Notes: generated by a model not told the origin, from the letters alone. A stretch of DNA of 64,000 nucleotides from Rotaria macrura (GCA_900239685.1 OENT01000780.1:1-64000), one strand, 5' to 3'; numbered from the stretch's first letter, positions 45,552 to 58,886 are shown. Made by a program: numbers and translations.

Positions 45552-48500
45552 TCCCAAGATATCATTATGTTGTGTTTATCACGAAAATTACGATTTTCAC
45601 TTGTTTGTATCGTAGTCAATGTATTTGTGTGTGTCTATGTGTCTGTCTTATGTATTTGCGGGTACTGGTTATTTTTTACATGAATAAAGACGAAAGCTAA
45701 TCGAAGCATACATATGCATACTTGGTTATTAAAAAATTTCAGAAATCTGTAAAGGTATGAAAATGAATATGTTTTGTCGAGAACAATATATGTCATCTGA
45801 GTAATTACCAAATGTTTGTTTTGAATTAAAGTCAGCTTGACAAGGAGAAATATTTCATTACAGAATATTGAAAGCCACGATGATGCAATTGTACTGTTCA
45901 TGAAATGAGCCGATGGCTAATGGTATAACGGTAAGAATTTACTTAGTCAAGAAGAAAAGTATGGTTTTCTAAAAGATAAAACTTGTGTAGACCGATGAAG
46001 TTTGCTCACTTTGATTCAATAAAATCTTTTGCGTCACTGGAATAGGAGATAGGTAAGATAATATAGAAGTAGGAATTCAGTTGGATTTTCTTTGTGTTCA
46101 GATTACATACATATTCTACTTCATTCACTATTCTCAACGATACAGAACATTGTGCATTTCTACCTACTTTGCTTTCACCAAAGACTGAATTATACTTATA
46201 GGTTTTTTTTGTGGATAACTTTCTCAAGAATGAAAATCTTCGCTTTCAATCGAGAGTAAACTTACAATAAATACTATAGAATACTATGTGGCTTCTTTGC
46301 AATAACTGTGTACGAATGGATCATGAAATTTTTCCACATAGCTCTTGTTTATTCCTGATTGAATATTAGAAGTATTTTACGTGCAACTAGTTAGGTAAAA
46401 TTGTATGGTGATGAGTTCTCCCACCATATACTCGTGTTCGAAAATGCAACGAAATGAAGCGAACTGAAAAAATAAAAGGTCAAAGTTTCTAGTTTACAGT
46501 AATGGTTGAATCAGCGTATTTCATAGATATCATCTATCAAATAGCGACGAGAGCTTGAAAACTTCCGTGTCAAAGAAATACATAAATTAATATTGAAATG
46601 GTGTCCTGTATAATTGTTACTATGTACAAGCTGTGTAGCAGCAATTGTGTGAAAGGTGTTCTGGACCGTTTTTGTCAAAACGAACGCCGTAGTACATATA
46701 TATATCACCTCATCTTAAGTTTGGTGAAAAATGGCGATTGATAAGAAAACAAATTACACGATCAGTTAGATTTCAGAGTCATTTTTAAAGAGTATATCTT
46801 CTGTACAGTAAATGGTAAATATGTACTCGCAAAAACATTCCATACTAAGCCGTGTTGACAATTCGGTCATTATAACGCATCATTTTTTACCTATTTACGA
46901 TCGGTTAGATAAAGCTATCAGGGAACATGAAACAAATCATAAAATCTATGCACCGCCTTATTTATCGTTAACTGAATAAATGTCATTGATAAACCCGTTG
47001 AGGATTTATGGCCTACTGACACTTTTATTTCCCTTAATTTGTCCCGTAATGACAACCGAATTCGCAGAGTAGCCGACATATTTATGGCATGGTAAACATG
47101 GAAAACGTTTATGCAACCGTAGTTCTTTATTTTCTAGATTGATGTCAGTGTGTGGATAAGCTTCACTCATTATCAGACAGCCAGATACTTTTGTTTCTTT
47201 TAAAAAAAGTAACTAAGAAATCAATAGAAAACATTTTCGAAATTCTCTTTGCACGATATTTGTATACATAGATGCTAGGTTTCGGTTTATATCTATTCTC
47301 GTTCTGAAGCCCTTGCAATCGTGTTGTAGAAATCCTCTTGAAGATGAACTATGAACCAGTCATTGGAATCTCTCATTCCTGAAACGTTCAAGTCTCTCCG
47401 ACATAGCCCCAGTCGTCAATTTATGACGAGAGAAGAAAGTACTTCATCACGAATATTTATAATTTGATCTTTGCAGTTGATAAATGAAGTTAATAGAACA
47501 TAGTTTGAACTTTTCATGTTCAGTTTTTTTTCTTCCTTCTGAATCACAAGTTGTAATAATATGCAGTTGAATGAGAAAAACGAGAATCATGCGGATTAAC
47601 AAACATGCAATTTTTATTTGTTTCAATGTCGTCCGTAAGATTCTTTTTTTCCAATGAATCTTATAATTGATGAACATTCCATACGGAAGTTCATAAGTTT
47701 CTTATTTGAAATAATATGAATTACAACGAAATCTTTGACTTAAGCAATATGCTGGTAATTTCTTTGTTTGGCTAGTGTTACTTGTGCATCCATGTTCTTT
47801 GGGCGAATTCATCTTTACTTTCGCCTTCGGTAAGCCTTAACAAAGCAAAATCCTTTTCCAGTTTGCTTTCTATTGTTGAAAAGATAAGAAATTAGTGATT
47901 GATCATTTAAAATAATTGACTTCAAAATATACTAAATACCTTGATAAGATTTTAATTTTCTGTTCAATTTTGTAGTGAATCTCTTAGGATGTCCTTTTTT
48001 CATTGAATTACAGATAGAAAAAACCATTTATCGGTATTACAGTTTCACTCACGACTGTTTGTTTTCTTATCAAAAAATAACCACATTCTTCATTGGACAA
48101 CATTTCTAAATGAAACTTCCACATAGTATTAATTTATAAGAATTTTAACAATAACCAAAGGTAATATGGAAAATGCAAACTTACTGATTGCAATAGAACT
48201 TGAAAAGATCTAAATTCGGGCGGCTGATGTAACGAAAAAGAATTTTATCCCGGTAAACTAAGACTCAAATGTTTAATATGTATCCATCTAGATAGAACAT
48301 CAGTTGTAAACTCTTGTTTGGTGATTCCCTTCCTATCATCTCTGATTTATTATTTTTCTGCAATTTCACAGTTATTAGTATCATTCTACCATTTCAAGAG
48401 TGACCAACATCATCAGTCGAAAGTATTCCGAACCAAATATTACTACTCATTGTAAAACTTCTATCAAGATTAATGTGGAGATTCAATGAAAGTATCAAAA

Positions 48501-48797
48501 TCAACATTGTGATTCTGTTTTTGGAATTTAATGCTACTCGAATCCGTAGGACAACCATTGTTGCCCATGCTGAAAACAGTTTCAAACGTGCAATAGAATT
48601 TCAGCTTAAATACCGCCGAACGATTCTATATGAATAATAAAATGAGCATCAGTTCAAATGAAAAATTATCAGTAGTTGACACAACACTTTTATCATCCAA
48701 CGTTATCATCACATGCACATAGGCGAGGACTCTACTGTTCCTCAATTTCGTTTATTTGCACATAAACTACTGGCATGCAGATCCTTCTAAAAATCAA
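45552..48797. other. Unique spacer between the two tandem units
   Basis: These 3.2 kb have no counterpart beside unit 2 and no supported gene. Open frames stay under 90 codons, mostly minus strand, with no family resemblance. Confidence 0.45.
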
Positions 48798-50075
48798 TTC
48801 GAAAGTGAACATTACTTAGGATTCAATCATGTCTTTATTATGCTAACTCTTAAAAGATCTTTCAAACTTACATTCTGTGATTTTCAATCGCACTATAACT
48901 GAATCATTCTCATATGGTCCATCACTCAAATCATTTATCTTCATGACTTTCAAAACCAAAACAATCTATCTCTAACACATTCTGAGATTACATCACAACT
49001 GAATACTTCTCACAGTAACATTACTATAACCGTATTTCGCTCCTATCCAAACTCATTTTCTCTGTTATCGAAACGATTCATTGTAACATCGAGTACGAAT
49101 AATTCAAATAAATATTTTATTCAACTACTTTGCAAACTACGAGAGAAATCCTCTGAGTTACTAAANAATATTTTATACCAAAGAAGCCTGCATTATGTAC
49201 TTCATGAATTCTGGTTATCACAAAGTAAAGTATACTCCCTAGCCTGATGATTTTTAATGATGTAAAAATGAACAAATATAATGACAAGTAGCAAGATTAC
49301 ATTCAACTTACTCTTCGATCGTGGTAACAATTTTCCTATTATTCATTCGATGGAATACCCTCGAAAATCTGAATGGTCGGCATCGGATGTCTTTTTATTA
49401 TTTTGTTCGCTGATGTCGCTCATTTCGATTCCCATGTTACGATATGCTTTCTCGAATAGAGGTAACAAAATGTCGGAACAGCACTGATAAATGGTCTCAG
49501 TCGTATCAGTTCCGAAATCGAGCTCAGCTCGAAGAAAAGTTTCGACACGAAGTGATTCGTTTTCGAAGAAAATGGAAAGCGAATATCTCATGTTGCGTAG
49601 AATCTGGGGTTGTAAATTCGGATGACTGCAAAGCATGACCTGCTAATCGAAGAGAGAATCGCATATTGAAGTAAAAGTGAATACACATAATCCTTATGAA
49701 GATACCAATCAATATTGTATGAGGGTATTGTATTCGTTTTCGGCGTGTATGGCAGAACGTTGTTCATAAATATAAAGTCACATGGCAGAGGAATAATCAC
49801 GACGGCAGCAACCAGTACTTGTTCAAGTACGTCACTCAACAGAATGGAAATATTTGAATGCAGTGAAGGTTTCGAAATCACACTAACATTGAATCGTGGT
49901 TACATTTGATACATACACGACCGCCAACAGTAAGATCTTCTTTCGGAGTCCGTTGAAAAGAAAGGTGCAGTGTTGTGTTTTTGATGAGTGACGATGTAAG
50001 TGATGAATAGTAATAACAATTAGGGTATACGTATATTATGTTTCGTTAAGAGGAGAAACAATGAAATGTTTGACT
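48798..50075. repeat. Repeat A, copy 2
   Basis: Second copy of 38940-40547, offset 9858 bp before the gap and about 9528 bp after it. At 49166 an N replaces the 331 bp that copy 1 has at 39308-39638. The rest differs by scattered substitutions and a few one-base indels. Confidence 0.9.
49343..49636 (-). CDS. Hypothetical exon inside repeat A, copy 2
   Basis: Counterpart of the minus-strand frame at 39815-40108, same length and same TGA end. The few differences visible between the copies change amino acids (for example LFEEAY against LFEKAY), which does not suggest strong protein-level constraint. Unrecognised. Confidence 0.3.
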   Translation of the reverse strand: MLCSHPNLQPQILRNMRYSLSIFFENESLRVETFLRAELDFGTDTTETIYQCCSDILLPLFEKAYRNMGIEMSDISEQNNKKTSDADHSDFRGYSIE

Positions 50076-50940
50076 GTAATGAGAATACACAGAAAATAAA
50101 TATATTGCAACTAGTTCTTTCTTAGAAGATTCGATGGTTGATTGCTGTGGTTTAACTAAAAGGAATTTGAAACAGTGAGCGTTTTGTTGAAAAAGAAAGC
50201 AAATTTGGTTCTAAAATGATCGAATTATTAGTTGTTATATGAATTGTATCAATAATAGTGCCACTTGTTTTAGGACTGTGATTGGAGCATGGGCTGAATT
50301 GCAATAGTCTATCTTAAGAGGGAAGGTCGTTCACTGTTCAATCGCTTTTCCGTTTAAACTGTTTCCATTATTTAGCTCTGAAGGAGTTAAGATATTGATT
50401 TTCGAATTTCGACTTGAAACTTTACACAGAAGCAGTTCTCAATGGGAATACTGTTTTGTAAGAGTTTCAGGTCTCATGATTTGTTTGTTTCATCAAATTT
50501 GCTACTCTTCATGAACGCTGTAAAATATAGACTATCACAAAAACTACTATGGCAATTGGAGCTACAGCAAGATCTGAAACGTTCATGAAAGTCTGTTCTC
50601 ATCGGCAGACGTTTTCAGGTTACTTTTCAAGTCAAAATTCACAAATCAATTGTTCTCATGTTCCTGAGGCGGTTACAGGATTTATTAGAAACCATATCTT
50701 GAACATGGAATGTTTTCGTAACCATACGGTAGCCGTGCAAAAGTTTTTCAAAGTGCTTGTAACTCCTTTGAAGCCAAACAGTGTAAGTAGCCTCGACGCA
50801 AAAGCAATTGCACAGTTGGTGTACATCTCTCGCAACAGCTAATAATCCAACTTTTGATCAACAAAATTTGTTTTAGCACCAATTTAAATAAATAAACAAT
50901 CTTCATACATCTAAATTATGAGAATTTCTACATAATTCTA
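50076..50940. other. Region 3' of B-box gene 2
   Basis: A 97-codon plus-strand frame (50549-50842) is open but unrecognised, and I see no splice or start context that supports it. Otherwise nothing stands out. The corresponding part of unit 1 is 3.1 kb long because of the foldback and MITEs. Confidence 0.4.
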
Positions 50941-51994
50941 TCAGTATGCTAGTTTAATGCCATTTTTATTTACAGAATCTATGAAAAATCTTTCAAACTT
51001 ACCCATTCCTGAAGAATCAGCCATGTTTTCTCTACGATCTTCTTTCTGTTCGACGATAAAAGGTATTTTATTGAGTGCATCGCTAAGAACTACTTTCATT
51101 TGATAACAACCTTCTGTAGAATATCTAGTTTCGATAGGTCGTTGTAATTCGTCTAGTTCTTTGTTAATAGTAATCAAAGATTTTTTCCAGTCCTCCGCAA
51201 ATTTAGTTATCTCGGTATCATCTCGACTCTGTAAAATAATATTGAACTGAGTATTATTTTCAGACCATTTGGTTTGTGCCCTCCTAAATATATGCGTACG
51301 CTGCTCTACTGGTTCTTGATGCTTTTTCTCGATCGTTGAAAGCTGGTTTAGTACAACTTTTTCACGTTCATCAATCATCAATCTAAGTGTTTTAAACGTT
51401 TCAGTGATCATTTCTCTGACTTTATCCCCACTATCCTTTTTGGCTTCTTCTTCTTTAAGTTTTTGATTGAAGTTCAATTCTGCTTCTTTCAATTCACGAA
51501 TGATCTACGATAGGAAACGATGTTCTAACATGGCAACTGTTATACTACAATGAAATGCATACCTGCCAAACATTGAGGGGCATCAGCAGATGTGAAGCAA
51601 ACTGGTTTCTTTGGTGCACCATATCTTTGCATCCTTGACAGTATTTGCTTCCACAAATCTCACACCAATATTCAGCGGAAGATTTGTTACAATTAGAACA
51701 TGGAGTCTTGTCTGTAAAAAGTGATCAATTACGAAGAATAAACTTTCTTTAACAATGCGAAAAGTAAAATTCGAACGCTCTAATGGAAAAGTTGCATATT
51801 ATCCAAAAGACTTTTGAGGAAGCTTCGTTCAACATCATACTAGACATTTACAACTCCAGATACATTCTCTACTAATTAATTATAACGTCTCACCGATATC
51901 AATTTCGTCTTCTATCACTCACGTGAAAGACTCTACTTCAAACAATCTTCGAATAAAGTACCATAGGCTACTTACTTGATACTATTGCTGCCAT
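50941..51994 (-). CDS. B-box zinc finger/coiled-coil protein, unit 2
   Basis: Exons 51994-51976, 51711-51563 and 51504-50941; 243 residues. Exon lengths 1 and 2 (19 and 149 nt) and all splice phases equal those of unit 1. The B-box has the same ligand spacing (CSNC, CEIC, CQGC, VHQRNQFASH). The coil (ELKEAELNFNQKLKEEE onward) and the TRYSTEGCYQM block align with unit 1, but by eye only about a third of exon 3 residues are identical. Intron 1 has almost the same length as in unit 1 (264 against 262 bp). The gene is likely driven by the duplicated repeat B promoter. Function unknown; cytosolic oligomer inferred. Confidence 0.8.
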
Positions 51995-52924
51995 GATCTA
52001 TGGTTCTTGATTTCCCAATCGATAGATGATCACCAAAAATAAACCTATTTCAAACGACAAGTTAAATAAAGATTTACTTTTCAAATAAGCCGCTCGGAAA
52101 GTTAACAAGAACATGTCTACACATACTAATGAACAAGTGTCCTATCTATCTCGAGGCTTTGTGTGATATAATTATGATTATTCAACAGTGCGTAAGAACA
52201 CTTTCACTCGCTTCAATCTAACGTCGTACTGTGTTTTCTTCATCCTTGAGTATATGAAGGTTACTTTTATCGATGACAACCTGTAGATGATAAGGCGCCT
52301 CAACAAATACCGAATCACGTGCATCCACATAAGTACCAATCAAACAAAAAAAAAAGGATAAAACTCTACTGACGAAAAATTCATTTGCATCCATACAGCT
52401 GTGCATTCTGTTAACGTTAGTTGAGTAGATGAAAATGTTGTTCTCAAATCGCGGAAAGCAGAAAGCGAAGAAGACAGCGAACGCTCACAGTCGATGCCAA
52501 GAAAGCGAGTGGCTGTGAAACACGAATAAGAAAATGTCTCGCATAACAATGCACGAGGTATGTAGTGGTGTGCACACTTTACCTTGGTGTGACTAGAGTA
52601 TTCATTTGCCGTCAAAGGTATGATTCAAATTTCACAAAGTTGCTATTGTGGTTGTTTCGAAGTCACGATGCACGACTACTGTCGCAGTGGATAAACTATG
52701 AATGGAACGAATGAGAAAGCTTTGCGTGGGAGTGTGAAGGAATAATCAAGACTTAATTCATTTTATCAGCATGTTTTATGTTTTCTCTGAAATAGAAGAA
52801 TTATGAAGAAGGAAAAAAGACTAAGATTGTGTGAATACTTTCGAAATGATGATCTACGTCGAACTTATTACGACTTAGCAATTACATAAAGGAAAACCAC
52901 TCAATGTAAAATAAGATTGCTTTT
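51768..52924. repeat. Repeat B, copy 2 (5' end of B-box gene 2)
   Basis: Second copy of 44475-45551 with 78 extra bases at 52696-52773. The boundary with diverged sequence lies in intron 1 at AATTCGAACGCTC, 57 bp before exon 2, at the same relative place as in copy 1. Confidence 0.9.
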
Positions 52925-54888
52925 TTATACTTTCGATTGAAGGTAGAGTTTTAGAAAAATTTATTTTGAAATACGATGCACTTAAAAATATATTCGTGTA
53001 CTAGAGTTTTCTGTGATTTCAAGAACATTGTGCACGATGAATGATCTTCACATTAAAAGTGTTCGATTGTATGAAGATTTTTCCTGTATTCTACATCGCA
53101 GAAAAATAAAACTCAGACAATTTCATAGCTTGAAGAATAATAAACTGTTCGTTGAAAACATGAATTGAATGTGACGATCTATTTCGGACATGATACAAAA
53201 TGAACGAAGTAGAAAAAAAAGCATCGAATTCGATCTAAGTTTTATGAGTCGGTTCATCTATGAAAAGTGCACGTTTGACGATGATATTTTTTCTACAATG
53301 CAAGCTTCGTTCCAAGGTTAAATAGTTGAAAAAACATGGATTCGTTTCTGCTTTTTTTCTATAACACTTATGTACTTGACTTTTTGAACTAACACATGAG
53401 TTAAGACCAACGGGTTAGTTTCAGAAACAATCCAATCCGTTTAAACAACGTCAATTATATAGATATTTGTTTGAATAGTTTTCAAAAAATAACGGCGATA
53501 ATACACTTGGTGTAGCCTTTGGTTAAGTTCATGTTGGAATGTTTTCTATGGGCATCCGTTTCTTTCCTAGTTCATAAGTCATTTCATTCATTGACTAACT
53601 AAAGACAACTATCAGGATGTTGTTTTTTGTGTACTCAAAAACGGAGTACACTACTAAAATCGGTCAGTGTGTCCGGCCGGCCGTCCGTTTATCCGATAAC
53701 TTTTCACAATTACATTCGATTGAGTTGAAATTTTGTGCACAGAATAGTCTAATCAATATCTAGGTCAAGTTCGAAGATGAGAAGGATCCGTCGAGAAATG
53801 GCTGAGTTATTGAAAAAATTGTCATTTTTCACCAAGCAATCCCTGAGGTGGGGTACAGGGATTTTTTCAAAAACAAACTTTTTTCTCAGAATTATACACA
53901 ACGTATATATTTCGACTCAGTTTTTAACGCTGATTCAGAATCTGATATTAGTTTCGAACAAAATCGAGCTTTCTAAGAAAACATTGGCTGCAAAAAGGTC
54001 TCAAATGCACAAAAACTGCATCCCGAAACTAAATTGCCTAGATATGTCTGAGATGATCAGTAGTTTTGGAGTTTCCCAAAAAGGTTTACCAAGATACTTC
54101 ATCCGTGCACACATTCTAGGATGACTGATTTGTCTCATTCAATTTTTGAAGTACACATAACTCTCGGACATAAGTCCGAAGTTTCCGCATTTATTTTAAT
54201 GTGATTTTAACATGTTACTAACCAAATGATATCAGTTCAGTTCAAGATCAAGCGCCTGAATTGATGGATGTCTCACGAAATCCTAGCATCATGTTTTGAC
54301 TTCTATGATTGAATTGCAATTGATTAATATATTAATAAAAAAGAAACAACTCTAGAAAATGGCAATAATCTTCATTTCATTCAACATGTTTCTTAAAAGT
54401 ACTAAAAACCAATTGTAATGAATAATCCAGTCGCTTTTTATTAACACATTGTAAATTTCCATTGAATAAATTGCCGGATATTAGGATCTTATCAATGAAG
54501 CAGTTTTGATTAAGAGACCTCGTTTGAATTATTCATCTCATGAGTTGTATGATAGATTAAGTATTTGTATATTTTATTTCTTCTAATATTTGTACAAATC
54601 AGAAAATCCATCGATTATTCATGCACAACAATCAACTTTCATTAAGTTACGATCAATGAAATTAAATTTCAAATAATTTTTATTTCAAACAAGGATTAAA
54701 TATTTTGTGTTTTGTCCTCATTAATTTATCACAAACACTTGTTAACAATTTAAAAATTGAAATAAAACAGAATACGAGAAAGACACATATACTTGGATAC
54801 TACTATTATGTGTATAAAATGAAATCGATTTATATGCCACTTGCATATGAAAATGTTTTACTCAAAACACTTGGAAGCTGCATCATTT
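52925..54888. other. Intergenic
   Basis: No supported gene. It contains the repeat-like element at 53640-54125. A 115-codon plus-strand frame (53777-54124) lies entirely within that element and has no recognised domain. Confidence 0.45.
53640..54125. mobile_element. Repeat-like element with a GC-rich GGCCGGCCGTCCG head
   Basis: It begins near GTACTCAAAAACGGAGTACACTAC, itself a short palindrome, followed by a GC-rich GTCCGGCCGGCCGTCCG word. Further in, CAGTTTTTAACGCTGATTCAGAATCT resembles CAGTTTTTGACGCTGATTATGAATCT in the foldback at about 41430, and AAAAAGGTCTC recurs in both. This suggests one dispersed family. No terminal repeats were fixed. Confidence 0.45.
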
Positions 54889-57800
54889 TTATTCATTCTG
54901 ATTTTGTCTTGGTTCCTTGCCCATACATCGAGCAATACTTGGTAAGACTTCACCTTGAATAGGACCTTAGAAGAAAATTCTCTAGTAATATATTATTTTT
55001 CTTCGTAAATTTCAAATGTCTCTTACCATAAGAAACTCTTTCCCCATCAACCATCATATTTCCATTTGTTTCCGTTGGTACTATTCTAAAGGCACGTATT
55101 GGCATGCATTCAACGAAATCATAATTAAGATGTTCTCCATTTGATATGTGTGTAAATGCCTTGGTTAGATTCAATCGTGTTGCATTTTGTATACGTATAA
55201 ATTGTAATGTTAAAAAGCCATCAGCTAATGTTGACTGTGGAGTTGATATAGCATCCTTTGATATGGCCGCTTTTGATGTAATAAGTACGCAACCGAAAGG
55301 ACCGTCGATTCGACGCCATTTACTTGTTTTTGAATCGAGTGGTATAGTTTCATTGAGCGGTAAAAGATGTTGATGTACTTTTGTCGTTGGCGTATCCGAT
55401 GTGATCGGATTCGATTGAACGACATCGTCGGTAGCATCATAAGGAAGATAATCGATATAACCTCTATAAGTACGAGGTCCTGAAATATAAATTTTTTATG
55501 GATGACTTTTCTATTCAGGTTTATTATGTCTATCGAATATTAGTTCACTCGATTTCTAATCCATGCTTGTGCTATAGTTTGTGAAACACGACCTGAAAGG
55601 AGTGTTGAAGTGTTTAGTACAGAAATTTAGCCTCCACCACCGCGGTTTAGTCGATTTTCGCCGATTCCAACGTCACCGAAAGAATTTTTCTTTGTTTTCA
55701 TTTCAGAAAGAAAGAAAAATTCCTTCGGTGAGATTGGAATCGGCGAAAATGGAATATACCATCTGAGATAATCAAGTTTATTGTAGCAACACAAATATCT
55801 ACTATCATACATCAACCAGTGAAAAAATCTCTTTGATCATTTATAATCTGTAGAAGAATATGAAATTAAATAAGACATACATCTAGATAAACTTAACTCT
55901 AACATTGAACATTCCCTGATATTTGTAGTTGGCCATGCATAGAAATACATGATTTTTTTTCTTTCTCGTGCTAAAATTTGAAAAAAAAGACTCACGGAGA
56001 ACTCGTTTAACAGCTTCGACAGTAAATCGAGTTTCACCTACAATACAATAATGAACATCAGACACATAAATGATTTAGATTATTTTTTTTTCTACCAAGG
56101 TAACGATATTTTTCACTTTCATAATCAATATCCGCTATAAAACCCCATGACACTGACATGAACGAAAATATTCTTTGTCCATCACATGTATCGATGACAG
56201 CCAAATCAAATGGGACAACTTGATGTGTAGCTATCATTATAGCAGATTGAACAACAAATTTTTCCATTGATGATTCGAATGGTTGTCTATTCATATGGAG
56301 GATAGATTTCATACATATTAAATAACATGAAATACTTTACTTGCTATGACGAACAATACTCGCTACGAATGCATTACCCGAACCACACGGTAAATGTCCA
56401 ACAGGTAATTTCAAAGCTTGTTGCCAATCGTCTCTACTCAAAAGACCATTGATTACCTTCAATGTAGAAAATTATGTATTAACATACATTTAACTGAATC
56501 GATATTGTGAAACACGATGTAACTATTCGTGTCTATGATTTCACCATCTCTTTCTTATTTCCTCTTCCAGAAATTCAAAAACTAGATTGACCCATATGAT
56601 GACCTACCGGCATCGGTAGAGTTAAACATTTGAAATTAATCTGTTATTTTTTAAAGGCTATTAGTTAGCAGTTGAAAGGTCTTCTATTCAAAAATACTGA
56701 ACATCTTTTAGTCGACTCTCTTAAAATCTACGTTTTTATTCATTTTCAGTTTACTTCTAACATAAGTAAATTCGTAAATACAATTCAACATTCTAAAATC
56801 TGTAGTTTTTAGGGTCATTCTATCGTTCTGTTGAGACTAGTATTCTTTTCTGTATAATGAGAAACCTTTCGGTTGCATTAGCACATCAATACAAATAAAA
56901 ATAAATCAAACGAATCATGTGTAAAGAACGCCTAGTATAATTTAAACAATTCGATCCATACTTAGCAATGAATATTCTTTTCTATGATATACTAGATGAA
57001 ATATTCAGCCACTGATAAATCGAACTTAATACTATTATTCAGATTTGAAACGACTTCGAAAGTCCCTGTTACATTCTATGACTAAATATGGAAAACGTCT
57101 TGTCAAAGTATGAATCAAAATTTATGATGAAATGAGAAATAGATCTAAACTTGTACGCTTCATACTACAATACAACGTTTTTAAGATCGTGTTTCACACA
57201 GAACAATGACTAAATTGATACACATATAAGAAATAAAGATATTCACTTCATAAACAAGTCCATCACCAGAAGCAGCAACAATTCCACTCCATTCACTTAA
57301 CTCTAACGATTTAACATAATCACGAGCATGACCAGCATATTCTATGGTTTGAAAATCGAATATAAATAGTGTATAATTAAACATATATATATATATATAT
57401 ATATATATGAATGAATTGCAAGTTTTTGGTACGATTGGTCTATACCTATAGTGTAATCATTTATACGCATGATACTGAAAAATTCACTCGTGCGTAGCAT
57501 TAATCTTAGTTCGAGACGAATAATTATATTATGCTAAGGTATGTTGAGATGGCCGTAAGACTTATTTTGTTTTCAGAAAAATTCAGTATGAAAGACCTGA
57601 TTTTACTTTTCTTCGCATTTCAATTTTATATCTAGACATAAACCAAGAAACTGATTAGTTATTTTCACAATGTCACTCTAAAAAACGAATATCTTAGAAA
57701 GTCCTCCTCTTTTTCGTCTGGAAAAAAAGTATCAAAAGGGAGAAATATTTTTACAAGTTTCTTCTCTTTTCTCTTGTAGTCTACGCGTCGTCAACTCTAT

Positions 57801-58665
57801 CACAGACGGTGCTCGATTGTAAGATGTGTCACTGTACAAAAACGTGCATGTGTTTGTCCTATCATGTAAGCATTGCATTAGGTTATAAGGAAAGAATAAT
57901 GTTCAAATACATTACACATTTTGATCGAGTGTCAAACACTGTCATTCTTTTTTGTCATATTTCACAAGGATCAGAATTCGTACTAAAACGTTGCAATTCA
58001 TTCATATATGTGTATATGTGTTTCTTCCTTTGTTTTAACCTGTTACAAATATGTGATAATTAAATTCTGCTTCACTCCATATACCAACCACATATTCCAT
58101 GACAAGACGATATGCTTTACCTGCACCACCAGCTGGATTAACAAAAACCAATACAGCTTTGTTACATTTTGTTGTTATAATATCAACTAAATTTGTCAAA
58201 TACAATATTCATTGTTTTACAAGAATCTTAATCGAATTTACATGGAAGATTTCGTCTTAAATATATAGCATGTGTTATATTACGATGCCATCGCATTATT
58301 TCAGCATGATTTGTTTCATAGTCATTATGTTTTCCATATGTGAACGTGTGTTGTATTCTATGATAGTCACGTTTCTTTGATAGTATACCACTAATAGAAT
58401 GTGATCGTTTTAATATATACAAATAGAATGTTAAATAACATTGATTGGAATTTTTGGCCGATTTCATACATAAACATCCATACAAATCATCAATTAGTAT
58501 CACACGTGTATGATCTGTTGATGATGACCTAGCTCGATTATCATCACGTTTAATAGTAATCGAAAGATTATCGAGTGAAAATTTCAATATATATTGCTGA
58601 GATCTATGGCGATAATGAGAAAATATATCTTCAAGATCAAACGATTTCAATTCGTCTTGTGCCAT
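54889..58665 (-). CDS. SPHK: Sphingosine kinase
   Basis: Eight exons, 5' to 3': 58665-58242, 58186-58040, 57341-57247, 56456-56341, 56286-56096, 56037-55996, 55479-55027, 54965-54889; 514 residues, between human SPHK1 and the longer SPHK2. It phosphorylates sphingosine to sphingosine-1-phosphate. After a non-conserved N-terminal part (1-150) come the nucleotide-binding motif VNPAGGAGK (157-165), the catalytic GDG motif (SGDGL, 215-219), LPCGSGNAF, and SWGFIADIDYESEKYRYLG, the conserved SPHK block. The C-terminal domain ends with the family's VECMPIRAFRI and DGERVSYG. All splice phases agree. A single ATG at 58665 begins the frame; an upstream untranslated exon is possible (acceptor-like TTTTTAG just before). 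Intron 6 carries a small MITE. Confidence 0.92.
55645..55760. mobile_element. Small MITE inside sphingosine kinase intron 6
   Basis: ATTTTCGCCGATTCCAACGT and its partner ATTGGAATCGGCGAAAAT frame a TTTTTCTTT/AAAGAAAAA stem (core 55654-55750). It is a shorter relative of 43381-43534: both share GCCGATTCCAAC, AATTTTTCTTT-type and AAATTCCTTCGG words. Confidence 0.75.
57384..57408. repeat. (TA)n microsatellite in sphingosine kinase intron 2
   Basis: About 12 TA units within the long intron between the exons ending VT and starting EYAGHARD. Similar short TA runs lie near 18349, 21507, 36430, 38311 and 63655. Confidence 0.8.
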
Positions 58666-58886
58666 CAAATGACAATGAAAGTCTAAAAATCAAAATTTAT
58701 ATTTTTAAATAATATAACTCTTGTTTATTTAATGAAGATTATTTATTATAAATTGTTCAGGAAAATTACAGCATTTACACAACACATACAAGCAAACCAC
58801 AATGATATATAAGGACGGTTAGAGACAAAAGAAATACGATAAAAATGTAAGTTCAATGGAAATCTATTCCAATCCGATACTACGTC

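Noticed and set aside
50549..50842. 97-codon plus-strand frame as a gene
   Set aside because: No family resemblance, no partner in unit 1, and no start or splice context. Length alone is not enough in this sequence.
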